Made by a program: the position numbers and the translations under genes
NCBI GenBank assembly: GCA_014706295.1
Contig: JACSVZ010000011.1
Coordinates: 5,357,663-5,421,662 of the forward strand
Direction: 5' to 3'
Source: Lycocorax pyrrhopterus obiensis
Lineage: Eukaryota > Chordata > Aves > Passeriformes > Paradisaeidae
DNA length: 64,000 nt
Part shown: one piece after another, positions 61,073-64,000 of the stretch
How positions within the stretch are numbered: position 1 is the stretch's first letter
Layout of the letters: every line of letters begins with the position of its first letter
The notes under the pieces: generated by a model
What the model was told of the DNA's origin: nothing
Databases searched by the model: none
The model's input: only the letters and a program-made list of their open reading frames with translations

Positions 61073-61224
61073 GCATTTGGAAGGGGTCAGGTAGGCCTGG
61101 TGCAAGGTTGGCCCTTGTGAAGGTGTCCTCTGGCTTTTCCAGGAGCTCTAAAAACCAATCCTTACACCTGAAGTAGTGGCAGAGGTTTTCACTCCAGAGC
61201 TGAGGCCAGGACTTCATGATAAGG

Positions 61225-62785
61225 TTCTACACTTCCTCAAGAGGAACAAAACGCTTCTCTACTCATTTCTAGTAGGAAGGTGATGTTTATCTCATGTGGA
61301 TATTGAGATATTTAATGTTCTGACTTGTTAAGCTGTCGTGCCAGGAGTACTTTTATACATGGCTACTATCTGTGTCATAGTTTATTGTCTTTGTTTAAAA
61401 TACATCTGCAATTTTAAAGCTTGCATTCAGTATTTTTCAGATAGAAGTGAGTCTGGTTTTCGTTTCAGGATGTGGCAGTACATTGCACAGACTGTTTAAC
61501 TGCTGTAGGTGTAATGTATTAAATTGTTTACCTACACAGTTTATACACTCATATTCGTGGCAGACTGAAAATTATGTCAGAAAATTGTAGAAGAAAATAT
61601 TGAATTTTGCTGTAGTGTTAGGAAGTACTAACAAATGCTCCAACATTTATGCATGTTTTATATACCTTTTTACTCTGCCATTCACTGCAATAATTTAGTT
61701 CTAGTCCATTAGTAACTGCCACATCACATGTTGTAGCTATAACTTCTTGGCAAACAATTCAAGAAAAATCCCTAAAATTAGAGAGAACCTATCACAGCCT
61801 GCAGCATCATATTTGCATATGTAAATATATAAACAAATCTTGTCCTACTGCAAGAGAATATGCTTCAAAAAGGAGCTTAATACAGGTCTGACAGAAAATA
61901 TAAATATAAGAACTGGGGTAGGGTTGGATATTTTGACTTCATGCATGCGTTTGATATGAGACACCTGCTTAGTTCCTAAACTATCTAAAAGGCTGTGTGG
62001 AAGCAGGATAAGCCTTCCATATTTTTTCAAGATTATGGCCTTTTATCTGTATGGGGAGGTGCCTAGCACATTTCTCAGGCTTCTGAAAAATAATAATAAT
62101 GACATAATGTAGAGTTCTGGGACTTGGGAGATCCAGTCAGGCAGCCTGATCTTATTGTTGGAGAAACAAGTGCCAAAACTCCCTAGGGACTTCTGTGAGA
62201 GCGGCATTTGCATTTGGAGTTAAATTTGGGTGGATGTTTTGTTTCCTGGAAGATTTTATTATTTCAAAATGCAATTGTGTTCTGGCTTCCAGGAGATAAA
62301 TATGTAGCTGTAACTGTTTTTTAATATAATGGTATGTGTCATCTGCATATTCTTAGGGAGTGGAGCTCTGAGGTGGCTTCCGGAAATGTGGGTGTCATGC
62401 TCCAAAATGCTTTCCCCAGGGCAGTCTGCTGTGTAGCAGCCCTGAAGGAGGTGAAGCCAAGGCTTGGGGCTCTTCCAGCTCTCTCCCAGCCTGGCACAGA
62501 GCTGTCTGGGAATTGGGTGAGAAAATTTCAAGGCAGCCAGGGAGATGTGAACTAGTGCAGTGAGTGTAGCAAATGGTTAAGTTTAAAAGTACTTCTAAAT
62601 TGCATTGAAGATCTGATATCCAGATTCTGGGCTGCATCTGGCCTGTGGTTGCCATAACTTGAGGGAGAGGGGCTGCTGAAAGCAGCTGTGGGCTGAGGGT
62701 GACCTCAAAAGCACCAGTGCCTGGTGATTGCACAGGTCAGTGAAGAGTCTTGGCCACAGCCTTTTCAGAATGAAAAGCTGCACCA
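61225..62785. other. Gene-free sequence
   Basis: No gene. 62,395-62,735 is GC-richer with open frames on both strands and no recognised domain. Confidence 0.66.
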
Positions 62786-62789
62786 GATG

Positions 62790-62840
62790 GATCCAAGTGA
62801 ATCCTTTAGGTTGGAAAAGACATTTAGGATCTTAAGGTGT
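62790..62840 (-). mobile_element. Possible CR1 3' tail fragment
   Basis: GTGAATCCTTTAGGTTGGAAAAGACATTTAGGATCTTAAGG resembles the complement of a common avian CR1 3' end (AATCATTTAGGTTGGAAAAGACC...AAGATCAT). Only about 45 bp match and no terminal CATAGAAT is clear. Confidence 0.4.
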
Positions 62841-62844
62841 GGTT

Positions 62845-64000
62845 GCTTTAAAGTTATTGTCTGTTCAATTGATAATGCAAGTTTTAGTTTGTTTGTCCTA
62901 TGTATAGTGGAGCAAGATGTGAGAAAAGTCTGCAGGAGAGGGTTTGTTGTAGTTAATGCTGACACAACATTAATTCAGGCTGCTGAATAAAAATGTGGTT
63001 GTTTTTAGCATTTCCATGCAGCATCCATGAAATAGGATATGCTTCACTTCCTAGTTTGAACTGCAGTCCCTTCTTGTCACCCTTCACTTTGGAGGTGGCT
63101 GGAGTTCAGAGTAGGTTTGTGACTCAAGATCGTGCATAAATGTTGTGCTGTGAAAGATGAGTTCAGTGCTTGTTAGAAAATATTAACAGAACAAGCAAAA
63201 GAGTGAAAAAGGTTAAAAAACCAGAAAACCTTCTTTGATTTTAATTCTTTGGGATCTTTAGAACAAAAGTAGAGCAGTGTATAGTCCTTCATCTTCATAA
63301 GATGATCTAGCCCATATGAACATTCTCTTTGAGTTCAGGTTCATGGTGTTACTTCTGAAAGTATTTCCAGAGCTGCAGCATGGCAATTAGACATTGCTGT
63401 TAATAGTAATGAGGATAATAGGTCTATTAATTGTGGTCCATCAACATTAACTTTGAATTTTCTGGAGTTTGGTATGATGATTAAAATGTTCTTATCACCT
63501 TGGTATCTGAGCATTGTGCAACAATTATAAATTTATTTTAATTTCATGTTTAAAATACTCAATAAAAATCTACACAAAGCACATTGTTCAGCCAGGAGAT
63601 TAGAATATTTTCCTTTTCATCAGTTGCATTCTCTTGGGTGCATCTGTCTCAAATGTCTCTCCTGAGAATGAACACCAGAGGGTTTAGATTTGTGTTAATT
63701 ATTTGAGACTTTCAGAAACCCCTATTATTTACTTGGTAAATGTGTATTTCTCTAAGATTACGATCATTTTGGCTTTTTTTTTTCCTCCTTCTTTCTGTGT
63801 TTTTCATAACGTTATAATTATTCCTGTCATAGGTTCTTATTGCTTTATGTCTGGGTGCCATTGGTTCATTAAAGCAGCAGTTCTAAAAACGAAAAAGCTT
63901 TTTAGAACAAAAGAGCCCAAATTTTCGCCCTGATTCAGTGAGGCACGCAGCCATTTGGCTGTTTCCAGGCACATGAGCGCGTTCAGCCAGCTGGATTAAC
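62845..64000. other. Gene-free AT-rich sequence
   Basis: No gene, RNA gene or repeat recognised up to the window edge. Confidence 0.7.

Noticed and set aside
61469..61508. 40-bp micro-exon candidate after GTTTCGTTTCAG
   Set aside because: Very short, weak donor (GTGTAA) and no partner exon.

Overview
The window reads as bird nuclear DNA, most likely from a songbird. It is AT-rich and CpG-poor. Its recognisable repeats are short 5'-truncated CR1 LINE tails ending in the avian CR1 terminal repeat ATTCTATG, plus one composite SINE with a tRNA-Ile-like head and a CR1 tail. To my knowledge that design is known from zebra finch (TguSINE1 type). No bacterial, viral or organellar gene organisation is visible. 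There is no convincing protein-coding gene: open frames are short, scattered over both strands and lack family motifs. I therefore read the window as intergenic sequence or part of very large introns.

Layout. 1-4,100 is unique AT-rich sequence with a compound microsatellite near 3.8 kb. 4,108-4,253 is the tRNA-Ile/CR1 SINE on the minus strand. 4.3-22.9 kb is mostly featureless, with small simple repeats, a GC-richer patch at 14.3-14.9 kb and two exon-shaped plus-strand segments (11,530-11,642 and 15,340-15,412). 22.9-24.0 kb is denser: a 39-bp tandem duplication, a CpG-containing GC-rich patch, a minus-strand open frame and a CR1 tail. 24-41 kb is AT-rich, with an ancient-repeat hairpin at 35.05 kb and a striking cluster of four TAATTAG sites at 37.77-38.14 kb. 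41.4-42.3 kb holds two CR1 tails whose 3' ends face each other. 43.3 and 48.2 kb hold MIR/L2-like relics. 48.6-48.8 kb holds an open segment after a strong acceptor and a 20-bp interrupted palindrome. 50-59 kb contains several stretches that look like non-coding regulatory sequence. 58.1 kb holds another old repeat, and 60-61.1 kb carries three long poly-T runs.

No genes can be said to work together here. The likely functional content, if any, is cis-regulatory DNA or single exons of an unseen long transcript. Both need alignment to other bird genomes and RNA-seq, which I could not run. All repeat-family names are by eye from remembered consensus features, not from a search.
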